A stretch of 64,000 nucleotides of DNA from Roseicyclus mahoneyensis (GCF_003148775.1 NZ_QGGW01000008.1:1-64000); one strand, 5' to 3'; positions 52,810-61,954 are shown, counted from the first letter of the stretch. Numbers and translations: made by a program. The notes: a model not told the origin generated them from the letters alone.

Positions 52810-53267
52810 CTTGAAGCGGGCGCAGGACGCCTGTTGAACTCTTGCGGTAGCGGCTGGCCCCAGCGTTGGTCAAGCGTGGTCAGCCGCGCGACTTGCAACC
52901 CACCAAGGACCGGCGTGACACAGACTTGATGCGCTGGTCCGGTCAGGCCTGGGTCGAGCCGGATGTTGCGGTCAATTTCGATCTCGGCAAGGTGCACGCC
53001 TCCCGCTGACAGGGCAGCTGTCGCAATCGCCCCGGTTGTGGTGTAAAGGCAGCCGTCGCCGCGATCGCAGGCCTCGTAATCCAGCGTCAACGGGCTGGAC
53101 TAGACTGGGTCCATTCCGTCGCCCGTGATCCGCAGGGGCAGGTAGCGCGGCACGGCCAAGTCGAGCCAGGGCTATGCTGCCAGCACGAAATCGCCATGCG
53201 GCAGCGGGTCGGCAAAGCTTGTAAAGCCCGACAGGCCAGCAAAAGCGACAGCAAGACTGCGTGTCAT
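52810..53267 (-). pseudogene. Secreted-protein pseudogene with two in-frame amber codons
   Basis: From ATG 53267 the frame reads a signal peptide (MTRSLAVAFAGLSGFTSFAD), then PLPHGDFVLAA, TAG at 53174-53172, PWLDLAVPRYLPLRITGDGM-DPV, TAG at 53102-53100, then a long open stretch (DYEACDRGDGCLYTTTGAIA, IEIDRNIRLDPGLTGPAHQV, PVLGGLQVARLTTLDQRWGQ). The frame then runs on into the cupin gene to a stop at 52698. A TGA in another frame just before the cupin ATG suggests an additional frameshift. Each TAG is one change from CAG or TGG. The protein family is not recognised. Confidence 0.6.
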
Positions 53268-53332
53268 GGCCGCGCTTCGGTTTCTCATCCGGGTCAAGAC
53301 CTCGCCGAGGGACCCACCCCGGCGAGGGGAAG

Positions 53333-54805
53333 TCACTGGGTCCAGCGCACACCAGTCAGGTCATTGGCCTGTGTGGGCGAGTTTTCCCATAGGCCTTCGA
53401 TGCTGGCATTGGCGACGCCCGTCTTGGCCAGCTGGAAGAGGTAGCCATTGACATAGTCAGCCGCGATCATCTGTTGCATTTCGGCCAAGAGGGCTGACCG
53501 TGCCTCGGGTGCGGTGGTGCGCGCCAGCTCGTCGTTCAACGCCACGAATTCGGGCCGCGCATACTGGAAGTAATAGTCTTCGCGGGCGTAGATGCCGATG
53601 TCCATCGGCTCGGTGTGGCTGATGATCGTCAGGTCGAAATCACGGCCCCGGAACACCCGTTCCAGCCAGTCGGCCCATTCCATGTTGGTGATCTCGGTCT
53701 CGATCCCCACCTCGCGCAATTGCGCCGCGATGATCTCGCCGCCACGGCGCGCGTAAGCGGGCGGCGGCAGGGCCAGCCGCAGGGTCAGCCCGCCCGGCGC
53801 GGCCTCGGCCAGCAGGGCGCGCGCGGTGTCCGGGTCGAAGGCCGATTGGCCGGTCAGGTCGACATAATCAGGGTGATGGGGCGCGAAATGTGTGCCGATG
53901 GGCGTGCCATAGCCGAACATCGCCCCGTCGATGATGTCTTGCCGGTTGATGGCATGCGTGATCGCCTGCCTTATACGGATGTCGTCCAGCGGGCCGGCGC
54001 CGTTGTTCATCGCCAGAATCGTTTCGCCCTCGGTCGAGCCGACGATGACGGAAAACCGCGGATCGGCCTCGAACTGCGCCAGCGTCTCGGTGGCGGGAAA
54101 GTTCGGAAAGGCATCGACATCGCCCGCCATCATGGCGGCAAAGGCGGCATTCGGATCTGTAATGAATCGGAAGGTCACGGCCTCGAGCGCCACGGGGTCA
54201 CCCCAATAGGCGTCGTTGCGGACCAGATCCACCCGGTCGCCCTGCGCCCAGTTGGCAAAGCGGAACGGGCCGGTGCCGACGGGGTTGGTCGCGTTCGTCT
54301 CGGCGCTTTCGGGGGCCACGATCACGGCATCCCCCCAGGCCATGTCGAAGGGAAAGGCCCCGTCCGGCCCGTCTAGCGTGACCACCACGGTCAGATCATC
54401 GGGCGCGTCCACGCTGACGATATTGGCGAACAATCCGGGCTGGGCATTGGTCGATCCCTCGGCGCGCGCGCGATCGAGGGTAAAGACCACATCCTCGGCC
54501 GTCATCGCGCTGCCGTCATGGAAGGTGACGCCCGCGCGCAAGGTAAAGGTGTAGGTCGCACCATCCTCGGACACGGTCCAGCTTTCGGCCAAGGCAGGCA
54601 GGATCGCCCCGTCGGGGCCAAAGCGTGTCAGCCCCTCGAAGACATTGGCATAGACCACCTCGTCGATGGCGGCGGCCGCGCCCGAGGTCGGGTCAAGGTT
54701 CGGCGGTTCCAGCACCATGCCGATCGAGATGTCGGTCTGCTGCGCCAGCGCCGACCCGGCGCAGAGCGCCCAGATCGCCACGCCCCGGCGAAGGTGATGG
54801 ATCAT
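53333..54805 (-). CDS. Solute-binding protein family 5 (peptide/nickel-type ABC transporter)
   Basis: The 490-residue periplasmic protein has a signal peptide (MIHHLRRGVAIWALCAGSAL-AQ). Signature blocks are LEPPNLDPTSGAAAAIDEVV, NVFEGLTRFGPDGAILPALA, ESWTVSEDGATYTFTLRAGV, TFHDGSAMTAEDVVFTLDRA, NPVGTGPFRFANWAQGDRV and DIRIRQAITHAINRQ. ATG 54805 has GGGAGAG upstream. No permease or ATPase genes adjoin it, so partners must be elsewhere. The ligand is unknown. Confidence 0.92.
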   Translation of the reverse strand: MIHHLRRGVAIWALCAGSALAQQTDISIGMVLEPPNLDPTSGAAAAIDEVVYANVFEGLTRFGPDGAILPALAESWTVSEDGATYTFTLRAGVTFHDGSAMTAEDVVFTLDRARAEGSTNAQPGLFANIVSVDAPDDLTVVVTLDGPDGAFPFDMAWGDAVIVAPESAETNATNPVGTGPFRFANWAQGDRVDLVRNDAYWGDPVALEAVTFRFITDPNAAFAAMMAGDVDAFPNFPATETLAQFEADPRFSVIVGSTEGETILAMNNGAGPLDDIRIRQAITHAINRQDIIDGAMFGYGTPIGTHFAPHHPDYVDLTGQSAFDPDTARALLAEAAPGGLTLRLALPPPAYARRGGEIIAAQLREVGIETEITNMEWADWLERVFRGRDFDLTIISHTEPMDIGIYAREDYYFQYARPEFVALNDELARTTAPEARSALLAEMQQMIAADYVNGYLFQLAKTGVANASIEGLWENSPTQANDLTGVRWTQ

Positions 54806-54981
54806 GATCTGTCTCTCCCTGGAGGTGTTCCTGCCCGCATCATGGCGGTGCCGGAAGAAAAAATCCCGCAAAAAATGCCATGCATCGGCTGGCGATTGCC
54901 CTCTCCGGCCCGCGTTGCGGCATGACCGTCAAAGCCGCCGCCGCGGGCGAAACGGTGTCGCAGTTTCATCAAACGTTAACA

Positions 54982-54999
54982 CGCGATTGCCGAATCGCG
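54982..54999. repeat. Perfect seven-base inverted repeat in a divergent promoter region
   Basis: CGCGATT-GCCG-AATCGCG lies between the divergent binding-protein gene (start 54805) and the 65-codon gene (start 55044). It could be an operator or a short stem-loop. Confidence 0.4.
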
Positions 55000-55043
55000 C
55001 TATCGGCTTCATCCATAGATAGAAGCGGACGCTTGGGGGACAC

Positions 55044-55241
55044 ATGCGGTTGCCGAATTCCAACGACATCTTGTCGATCGCGCCCGATGCGGTGGGCGAT
55101 TTTATCATGCAGCATGCGAGCGAAAAGACCTTGAGCCGTCTGGTCAAGGGCCTGAACGAGGACCTTCTCGAGGGTGACGAGACCGCCAGCGCCATGGCAG
55201 AACGCGCCTTGGGTCATCTGGGTCTGATGGTGCGCGGCTAA
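55044..55241 (+). CDS. Small conserved-looking hypothetical protein
   Basis: A 65-residue acidic helical protein (MRLPNSNDILSIAPDAVGDF, EKTLSRLVKGLNEDLLEGDE) with a GGGGGA ribosome binding site 4-5 bases before ATG 55044. Its TAA overlaps the TAG of the convergent M20 gene (TAA 55239-55241, TAG complement 55238-55240). No family is recognised. It could be a small regulator or adaptor. Confidence 0.7.
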   Translation: MRLPNSNDILSIAPDAVGDFIMQHASEKTLSRLVKGLNEDLLEGDETASAMAERALGHLGLMVRG

Positions 55242-56530
55242 GAGACCCTGTCCGGCACCAGCAATTCGGCCAGCGTCAACGCCATGACCTTTGCACTGTC
55301 GACCATGTCGCGCACGCCCACCCATTCATCGGGCTGATGCGCCAGATCCAGAATGCCCGGTCCATAGGCGATGCAGTTCTTCAGCCGCCCGATCCGGTCG
55401 ATATGTTTCTGGTCATAGGTGCCGGGGGAGACCACGAAGTCTGCCTGCCGGTGCAGCACCCGCTCGATCGCGGCGGCGACCGTCTTGACGATGGGCGCAT
55501 CGCGTTCAGTCATCACAGGCTGCACTTCGAACAGGTCGCGCACCTCGTAGGCAAAACCGGGACGGCGGGCGCGCACGCGCTCCATCATCGCGGTGATCTC
55601 GGCCTTCACCTCGGTGATATCCTCTTCGATCAGGAAACGGCGGTCGATGGTGATGCGGCAACGGTCGGGCACGCAAGGGGCGGGCAGGCCGGTGTAATCC
55701 GCGTCCTGCACCGGCTCGCCGCCGTGAATCGCGTTGATGTTGAGCGTCGATTGCTTCGCGCCTTCGGGCACGACCGGCATGGTCGTGCGTTTGCCTGCCA
55801 GCAGCGGGAACAGCGTCGCCTCCATCTCGGCCAGAACGGCCCCCATGTGGCGCACGGCGCAATCGCCCAGAAACGGCATCGAGCCATGGGCGATGCGGCC
55901 TTGCGTCTCGATCTCGGCCCACCAGACGCCGCGATGGCCAAGGCAGATCCGGTCCTTGTTCAGCGGCTCCGGGATGATGACATGCTGCACGCGCGCCGGG
56001 TCGAAATACCCCCGTTCCGCCAGCCATGCGACGCCGCCATAGCCGCCCGATTCCTCATCGGCCGTCGCGCTGATCTCGATCGCGCCCGCGAACTCGGGGC
56101 AGACCTCCAAAAAGGCCTCGGCGGCGATGATGCTGGCCGCAAGCCCGCCCTTCATGTCGCAGGCCCCGCGCCCGTAGACGCGACCATCCCGCAACGCGCC
56201 GCCGAAAGGGTCGACGCTCCAGCCATGCCCGGCCTCGACCACGTCGTGATGGCTGTTGAAATGCACGCAATCGCCGGGCCGCCCCCCCTCGCGCCGCGCG
56301 ACAAGGTTCCAGCGCGGATAGAGATCGCTGTCGGCGGGGGCGCCATGGGCGCGTATCATCTCGACCGCAAAGCCGGATCCCGCCAGCCGCGCGGCCAGCA
56401 TCTCGCAGATCTCAAGGTAGTTGCGCCCCGGCGGGTTCAGCGTGGGGATGCGGATCAGATCCTGCGTCAGCGCGACCAGATCGTCCTCGCGCGCCTCGAT
56501 GGCCGCGATCAGCCTCGTGTCATTCCCCAT
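55238..56530 (-). CDS. M20-family amidohydrolase (ArgE/DapE type)
   Basis: The 430-residue di-zinc peptidase-fold enzyme has the first metal block VHFNSHHDVV followed by GRGACDMKGGLAASIIAAEA, catalytic TADEESGGYGG and EPLNKDRICLGHRGVWWAEI of the dimerisation domain. The last metal His is in PGTYDQKHI or DLAHQPDEWV. It hydrolyses an N-acyl amino acid such as acetylornithine or succinyl-diaminopimelate; the subtype is uncertain. ATG 56530 (MGNDTRLIAAIEAREDDLVA) begins the homology. Confidence 0.9.
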   Translation of the reverse strand: MGNDTRLIAAIEAREDDLVALTQDLIRIPTLNPPGRNYLEICEMLAARLAGSGFAVEMIRAHGAPADSDLYPRWNLVARREGGRPGDCVHFNSHHDVVEAGHGWSVDPFGGALRDGRVYGRGACDMKGGLAASIIAAEAFLEVCPEFAGAIEISATADEESGGYGGVAWLAERGYFDPARVQHVIIPEPLNKDRICLGHRGVWWAEIETQGRIAHGSMPFLGDCAVRHMGAVLAEMEATLFPLLAGKRTTMPVVPEGAKQSTLNINAIHGGEPVQDADYTGLPAPCVPDRCRITIDRRFLIEEDITEVKAEITAMMERVRARRPGFAYEVRDLFEVQPVMTERDAPIVKTVAAAIERVLHRQADFVVSPGTYDQKHIDRIGRLKNCIAYGPGILDLAHQPDEWVGVRDMVDSAKVMALTLAELLVPDRVS

Positions 56531-56630
56531 GACCCACAGACTGCGACGTCCTTTGCATGACCGCAAGCCCTGCCAATTCGCCGCACAATCCCCTATATGG
56601 GAAGCGGAGCAAGAAAACGGGGTGAACCGC

Positions 56631-56894
56631 ATGATCCTTGGGCTTGGACGGATGCTGCTGATGATGCTGGTCCTTCTGACTGTCGTCTATGTCAGCCTGT
56701 TTCTCTACTGGCGCGCGGGCGTGCGGATGCGGCTGGAAGAGGATTGGGTGATGCAGGGCCGCCCCGGCGACCGCGACGACTGGATCGAGGACCGCATCGC
56801 CCCAACCGCGCGACGCATCCGCACATGGCTGATCTTTCTCGTCTACGTGCTGCCCATCGCGGGTCTGTCCCTGTATATCTATCTCACGAATTAA
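56631..56894 (+). CDS. Two-helix membrane protein
   Basis: The 87-residue protein has helix 1 at residues 5-25 (GRMLLMMLVLLTVVYVSLFL), a charged loop (RMRLEEDWVMQGRPGDRDDW) and helix 2 (WLIFLVYVLPIAGLSLYIYL). GGGGTG precedes ATG 56631; a GTG nine bases upstream is possible. It lies 12 bases before the DUF1523 gene, so the pair is likely an operon. No function is known to me. Confidence 0.75.
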   Translation: MILGLGRMLLMMLVLLTVVYVSLFLYWRAGVRMRLEEDWVMQGRPGDRDDWIEDRIAPTARRIRTWLIFLVYVLPIAGLSLYIYLTN

Positions 56895-56906
56895 GGAGCG
56901 CGCCCC

Positions 56907-57545
56907 ATGCGCTGGCCCCGGATCATCTTCATCGCCCTGCTCGTCCTGATCTTCGGGGCCTTCCTGCATTACACCCTGCCGCAGCGCGACATCGTGCGGA
57001 TCACCGGAACCGAGATCATCCGGCAGGATTTTTCGGGGCTCAACCGCATCTTCTACGCGCAAGGTGACAGCGGCAACGCCCAGCCCGACAGCCGCGACCT
57101 GCGCCTGATCAACGCCGTCTTCCCCGACAGGGTGAACGAGGCGGGCGAGGTGACGCGCGCGGGGTCCGTGATGGTCTACCGCAACGAGGATACGGGCTTT
57201 GGCTGGCCGCCCTATTTCAAGCTCGACAGCGCCGATCTGCATGCCGAGGCCTCGAACCTGACCTCGACCGGGGCAGACCCGCGCTGGGTGGCGATCACCC
57301 ATTACGGCTGGCGCTCGCGGCTGCTCACGACCTATCCCAACGCCGTCGAAATCCGGCTGGTTGACGGGCCGGACGTGACGCTGATCCCGTGGCTCAGCAT
57401 CTTGATCTTGCTGGGTCTGGCCTTTGTCGCCTTCATGGCTTGGCGCATCTGGGAAAGATTCGAAGACCGCGTGATCGACCCGATCCGGGATCGGCTGGCC
57501 GTGCAATGGGCCAAGCTCAAGGATCGCGCCGCCGGTCGCGGCTGA
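56907..57545 (+). CDS. DUF1523 family membrane protein
   Basis: The 212-residue protein has an N-terminal helix (IIFIALLVLIFGAFLHYTLP), a soluble domain with DIVRITGTEIIRQD, RLINAVFPDR and VMVYRNEDTGFGWPPYFKLD, and a C-terminal helix (WLSILILLGLAFVAFMAWRI). This matches DUF1523, a family I associate with Rhodobacterales. The function is unknown. It pairs with the two-helix protein upstream. Confidence 0.85.
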   Translation: MRWPRIIFIALLVLIFGAFLHYTLPQRDIVRITGTEIIRQDFSGLNRIFYAQGDSGNAQPDSRDLRLINAVFPDRVNEAGEVTRAGSVMVYRNEDTGFGWPPYFKLDSADLHAEASNLTSTGADPRWVAITHYGWRSRLLTTYPNAVEIRLVDGPDVTLIPWLSILILLGLAFVAFMAWRIWERFEDRVIDPIRDRLAVQWAKLKDRAAGRG

Positions 57546-57557
57546 TCGTGACCAGAG

Positions 57558-57595
57558 CTTCTTCGTTTCAAAAATATCCCCGCCGGAGGCATCCC
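57558..57595 (-). repeat. Intergenic repeat, copy C (GCCTCCGGCGGGGATATTTTTG..ACGAAG)
   Basis: Read on the minus strand it is GATGCCTCCGGCGGGGATAT then TTTTGAAACGAAGAAG. It lies between DUF1523 and the convergent aldehyde dehydrogenase gene. It shares the CCTCCGG..ATATTT core with copy A and GTATTTTTGAA with copy B. Confidence 0.65.
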
Positions 57596-57624
57596 GCATC
57601 CTGCCACAGGTCGCGTCGGTTGCC

Positions 57625-59985
57625 TTATTCGCCGTAGGGCACCCAGATCGTGCGCACCTCGGTCGCCTGATCGAGGAACGCGCGCCCCTCGGCGTTGCGC
57701 GCCAACCAGTCGGGCGCATCGCTGTTGATCCATGTCCGCTTGAGGTTGCCGCTCGAGGCCGCCTCCAGCCGCGCCGCATCGACCCCGCCCGCGAAACTCC
57801 ACAGCGCGTCGACATCGGCATGCGCGGCCAGCGTCTGGCCCAGATCCTGCACATCGCCGGTCACCATGTTGACCACCCCGCCCGGCAGATCCGAGGTGTC
57901 GAGCACCTGGTAGAGGTCGGTCGCCGCCAGCGGATAGGCGCGCGAGGGCACCACCACCACCCGGTTGCCCATGGCGATGGCAGGCGCGAACAGCGACACC
58001 AGACCCAAAAGCGGTGCCTCGTCGGGCGCCAGCGCTCCGATCACGCCCACAGGCTCGCGCATCGCCAGCGCCACGCCCCGGATCGGCACCTGCGCCACGC
58101 GCCCGTCCATCTTGTCGGCCCAGGCGGCATAGCTGAACAGCCGCTCGATCGTGGCGGCGACTTCGGCCTCGGCTCTGGCCTGCGCACAGGCGGTCAGGTC
58201 GCGCAGGCGGCGGGCAAATTCGTCGCCGCGCGCCGACAGGTTTTCGGCGATGAAATACAGCACCTGCGCCCGGTTGTGCGCGGTCGCCTTGGCCCAGCCG
58301 CCTGCACCCCGCGCCGCCTCGACCGCGTTGCGGATGTCCTTGCGGTTGCCGATGCCTGCATGGCCCAGCAGCTTGCCGCGCCTCGACCAGATGGCTTGCG
58401 AATAGCCGCCATCGGGGCGGGCCTGCTTGCCGCCGATGTACAGCTTTGCGGTGCGGTCAATGCCGGGGGCCTCGGGGGCCGTCGATGCCTCAGGCGCGGG
58501 GAAGGGGGCGATGGGCCTGATCGGCGCCTGCTTGGCCGTAGGCTTGAGATAGGCCGAAAGCCCCTCCCAGCCGCCTTCGCGCCCGAACCCGCTTTCGCGC
58601 ACCCCGCCAAAGGGGGCGGCCGCGTCGAACAGGTTGGTGGCATTCACCCAGACCACGCCCGCCGCCAGTTTCGGCGCGATATCGAGCGCAAGGTTGAGGT
58701 TTTCCGTCCAGAGCGTCGCGGCCAGCCCGTAGCGGGTGTTGTTGGCAATCTCGACCGCCTCAACCGGCGTGCGGAAGGTGGTGGACACCAGCACCGGGCC
58801 AAAGATTTCGTCCTGCATCAGGGGTGATGCCGTCGACAGGCCGGTGATCAGCGTGGGCGGGTAGAAGCAACCGCCGTCTGGCAGGGCGACAGGCGCGTGA
58901 TGGGTCTGCCCTTCGGTATTGGCATCGACCATGCGTTTGATCGCGGCAAGCTGTACGGGGTCCACCAGCGCGCCCATGTCGATGCATTTGTCGAGCGGGT
59001 CGCCGACGCGCAGTTTCGCCATGCGGGCCTTGAGCCGCGTGTGGAAATCTCCCGCGATGCCTTCTTGCACCAAAAGCCGCGAGCCCGCGCAGCAGACTTG
59101 GCCCTGATTGAACCAGATGGCGTCGACCAGCCCTTCGATGGCGCTGTCGATATCGGCGTCGTCAAAGACGATGTAGGGGGATTTGCCGCCCAGTTCCAAG
59201 GTCAAGGACTTGCCCATGCCTGCGGTCTGTTCGCGGATGCGGCGGCCCACGGCGGTCGATCCGGTGAAGGCGATTTTCGCCGTGCCCGGATGGGTCACGA
59301 TGGCCTCGCCCGTGCGCCCGTCGCCGGTGACGATGTTGACGACGCCTTTCGGCAACCCCGCCTCCTGACAGATCTGGCCGAACAACAAGGCTGTGAGCGA
59401 GGTGTATTCGGCGGGTTTCAGAACCACCGTGTTGCCTGCGGCCAGCGCCGGCGCGATCTTCCACGCCAACATCAGGAGCGGGAAGTTCCACGGGATCACC
59501 TGCCCGCAGACGCCAATGGGAGCGTGGCCGGGCAATTCCGCGTCGCGCAATTGGGCCAGCCCTGCGTGGTGGTAGAAATGCCGTTGCGCCAGCGGGATAT
59601 CGATATCGCGCGCCTCGCGGACAGGCTTGCCGTTGTCGAGCGTTTCCAGCACCGCGAACAGGCGCGCATGTTTCTGCAACAGGCGGGCCAGCGCATAGAG
59701 ATATTTCGCGCGCGCATGGCACGACAGTTTCGCCCATTTGGGAAAGGCTTTTGTCGCGGCCGCAATGGCGGCATCCACGTCATCTTGCGTGCCTTGGGTG
59801 ATCTGCGCCAGCTCCACGCCCGTGGCGGGGTTGCGGGTGGCGAAGGTCTGGCCGGGGCGGGTGAAGCCCCCGTCGATGAAATGGCCAAAGGCCGGGCCGC
59901 GCGTGGCGATCCAGTCCAGCGCCTCGGCAGCACTTTCGGGGGCGGGGCCGTAGTCCATCGTCTCGAAGATCTCGCGGGTGGTCAT
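57625..59985 (-). CDS. Two-domain aldehyde dehydrogenase
   Basis: The 786-residue protein has a complete first ALDH domain (about 30-500): NAD site VIPWNFPLLM, GSTAVGRRI, catalytic Glu264 in LELGGKSP and Cys298 in FNQGQVCCAGSR. A Pro-rich linker (about 490-515) is followed by a partial second ALDH domain (about 515-786) that has AKLYIGGKQARPDGGYSQAI and VGVIGALAPDEAPLLGLVSL but no catalytic Cys and ends early. It starts 7 bases after the deoC stop on the same strand. This supports a role in oxidising acetaldehyde released by DeoC. The second domain may be structural. Confidence 0.92.
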   Translation of the reverse strand: MTTREIFETMDYGPAPESAAEALDWIATRGPAFGHFIDGGFTRPGQTFATRNPATGVELAQITQGTQDDVDAAIAAATKAFPKWAKLSCHARAKYLYALARLLQKHARLFAVLETLDNGKPVREARDIDIPLAQRHFYHHAGLAQLRDAELPGHAPIGVCGQVIPWNFPLLMLAWKIAPALAAGNTVVLKPAEYTSLTALLFGQICQEAGLPKGVVNIVTGDGRTGEAIVTHPGTAKIAFTGSTAVGRRIREQTAGMGKSLTLELGGKSPYIVFDDADIDSAIEGLVDAIWFNQGQVCCAGSRLLVQEGIAGDFHTRLKARMAKLRVGDPLDKCIDMGALVDPVQLAAIKRMVDANTEGQTHHAPVALPDGGCFYPPTLITGLSTASPLMQDEIFGPVLVSTTFRTPVEAVEIANNTRYGLAATLWTENLNLALDIAPKLAAGVVWVNATNLFDAAAPFGGVRESGFGREGGWEGLSAYLKPTAKQAPIRPIAPFPAPEASTAPEAPGIDRTAKLYIGGKQARPDGGYSQAIWSRRGKLLGHAGIGNRKDIRNAVEAARGAGGWAKATAHNRAQVLYFIAENLSARGDEFARRLRDLTACAQARAEAEVAATIERLFSYAAWADKMDGRVAQVPIRGVALAMREPVGVIGALAPDEAPLLGLVSLFAPAIAMGNRVVVVPSRAYPLAATDLYQVLDTSDLPGGVVNMVTGDVQDLGQTLAAHADVDALWSFAGGVDAARLEAASSGNLKRTWINSDAPDWLARNAEGRAFLDQATEVRTIWVPYGE

Positions 59986-59992
59986 GTTGTCC

Positions 59993-61009
59993 TCACGCCA
60001 TCGGATGCCGCCAGCCCGCCGAATAGGCGCCGGTGACGTGGTGTTCGAGTTGCCGTTCGATATCGCCCAGAAGGCTTGAGGCGCCGAAGCGGAACAGGTC
60101 GGGGCGGAGCCAGTCGTCGCCCAGTTCTTCCTTCATCAGTGACAGATAGACCAGCGCGTCCTTGGCCTTGGAAATGCCGCCCGCGGGTTTGTAGCCGATC
60201 TTGATCCCCGTCGCGGCCTCATAGGCGCGGATGGCGCGGATCATCGTCAGCGAAACCGGCAGCGTGGCGTTGACGCCTTCCTTGCCGGTGGAGGTCTTGA
60301 TGAAATCGGCCCCTGCCATCATGCAGACCAGCGAGGCGCGCGCGACATTGCGCAGCGTGCCAAGCTCGCCCGTGGCCAGGATCGCCTTCACATGCGCGGG
60401 CCCGCAGGCGGCCCGAAACTCCCGCATCTCGTCGTAAAGCGCCTGCCAGTCGCCGGTCAGGACATGACGGCGGGAGATGACGATGTCGATCTCTGCCGCG
60501 CCCGCCTTGACGCTTTCCCCGATCTCCTGCACCCGCAGGTGGTAGGGCGACAGGCCAGCCGGAAAGCCGGTGGAGACGGCGGCGACCGGGATGCCCGTGC
60601 CCGCCAGCGCCTCGACGGCCACTTCGACCATCTCGTGATAAACGCAGACAGCGCCCGTGGTGATGGCGGGCAGGCCAAGGGCCGACAGCAGATCGGCGCG
60701 CACCGGCTGGCGCGCCTTGGCGCAGAGCCGCCGCACGCGCCCCGCCGTGTCGTCGCCCGCCAGCGTCGTCAGGTCGATGCAGGTCACGGCGCGCGCCAGC
60801 CATGCCGCCTGATACGCCTTTTTCACCGTGCGCCGACCGGGCAGGGTGGCAGCCCGCCGTTCGATGGCCGACGTGTTGGCCTGCACCCGCGCGACCCAAT
60901 CCAGATCGAGCGGCAGCCCCGGATTGCGCGGGCGGTGCAGTTGCGGCAGGTGGTCCTGCGCTGTGGTGTCGTGAGGCGCTGTCATGGCGGTATCGGCGGT
61001 CTGGGACAT
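59993..61009 (-). CDS. deoC: Deoxyribose-phosphate aldolase
   Basis: The 338-residue class I aldolase splits 2-deoxyribose 5-phosphate into glyceraldehyde 3-phosphate and acetaldehyde. The Schiff-base Lys lies in ADFIKTSTGKEG, and GIKIGYKPAGGI holds the second Lys. VKAILATGELG and AAEIDIVISRRHVLTGDW are conserved. The long form with an N-terminal segment fits the eukaryote-like DeoC class. The start is ATG 61009 or ATG 60985 (MTAPHDTTAQ); neither has a good ribosome binding site. It forms an operon with the aldehyde dehydrogenase. Confidence 0.94.
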   Translation of the reverse strand: MSQTADTAMTAPHDTTAQDHLPQLHRPRNPGLPLDLDWVARVQANTSAIERRAATLPGRRTVKKAYQAAWLARAVTCIDLTTLAGDDTAGRVRRLCAKARQPVRADLLSALGLPAITTGAVCVYHEMVEVAVEALAGTGIPVAAVSTGFPAGLSPYHLRVQEIGESVKAGAAEIDIVISRRHVLTGDWQALYDEMREFRAACGPAHVKAILATGELGTLRNVARASLVCMMAGADFIKTSTGKEGVNATLPVSLTMIRAIRAYEAATGIKIGYKPAGGISKAKDALVYLSLMKEELGDDWLRPDLFRFGASSLLGDIERQLEHHVTGAYSAGWRHPMA

Positions 61010-61129
61010 GGGCAAAACCGTGTCACGCGGCCCCACGCTTGGCAAGCGTGACCCGGCGGCGGGGATGGCCCCGTGACAGGGCGCGGCGAAGGGGCTAACA
61101 GGGCGGCGATTGCCAAAGGGGTGCCGCCG

Positions 61130-61807
61130 ATGCCGTTCGACCGTTCCATCAAGATCGCGCCGTCGATCCTGTCTGCCGATTTCGCAAATTTTGGCGCCGA
61201 GATCCGCGCGATCGAGGATCAGGGCGCCGATTGGGTCCATGTCGATGTGATGGACGGGCATTTCGTGCCGAACCTGACCTTCGGACCCATGGCGGTCAAG
61301 GCGTTCCGCCCGCATGTGAAAACGGTGATGGATGTCCACCTGATGATCGCCCCCGTCGATCCCTCTATCGACGCCTATGCCGAGGCAGGCGCCGATGTGC
61401 TGACCGCCCATGTGGAGGCCGGGCCGCATATCCACCGCACGCTGCAGGCGATCCGCACGGCGGGCATGAAGGCGGGCGTGGCGCTGAACCCCGGCACGCC
61501 GGCCGAGGCGGTGGCGCATCTGATGGACCTGACCGATCTGGTCTGCGTGATGACGGTAAACCCCGGTTTCGGCGGGCAGAAATTCATCGACATGACGGCC
61601 AAGGTGCGCACCTTGCGCGACATGATCGGGGACCGCCCCATCCATATCGAGATCGACGGCGGGGTGGATGTCACGACCGCGCCGCTGGTTGTGGCGGCGG
61701 GGGCCGATGTGCTGGTTGCGGGCTCGGCCGTGTTCAAGGGCGGATCGGTCGACCGGGCACAGGTCTACGGCGCGAATATCGCGGCGATCCGGGCCGCCGT
61801 GGCCTGA
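61130..61807 (+). CDS. rpe: Ribulose-phosphate 3-epimerase
   Basis: The 225-residue TIM-barrel enzyme interconverts ribulose and xylulose 5-phosphate. Signatures are KIAPSILSADFANFG, DWVHVDVMDGHFVPNLTFGP, VMTVNPGFGGQKFI and IEIDGGVDVTTAPLVVAAGA. ATG 61130 starts the homology. It is divergent from deoC with a 120-bp gap. Confidence 0.97.
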   Translation: MPFDRSIKIAPSILSADFANFGAEIRAIEDQGADWVHVDVMDGHFVPNLTFGPMAVKAFRPHVKTVMDVHLMIAPVDPSIDAYAEAGADVLTAHVEAGPHIHRTLQAIRTAGMKAGVALNPGTPAEAVAHLMDLTDLVCVMTVNPGFGGQKFIDMTAKVRTLRDMIGDRPIHIEIDGGVDVTTAPLVVAAGADVLVAGSAVFKGGSVDRAQVYGANIAAIRAAVA

Positions 61808-61954
61808 CCGCGCCGGCCGGGGCGCGCCCCTCTGCATCGCGCGCAAGCGTGGCGCGGCAACTGGGCGCGGGTCTTTTCGCCAGTGGGTGCTGGACGCGGC
61901 GGGTTTGGTGTACTATCGCATACCAAAATTCCTGAGCCTCCGAGGGACACCCCG

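Noticed and set aside
53100-53174. Idea that in-frame TAG codons are read through (pyrrolysine or suppressor)
   Set aside because: No pyl genes or suppressor tRNA are in the window, Rhodobacterales are not known to recode TAG, and an extra frameshift at the gene end points to decay.
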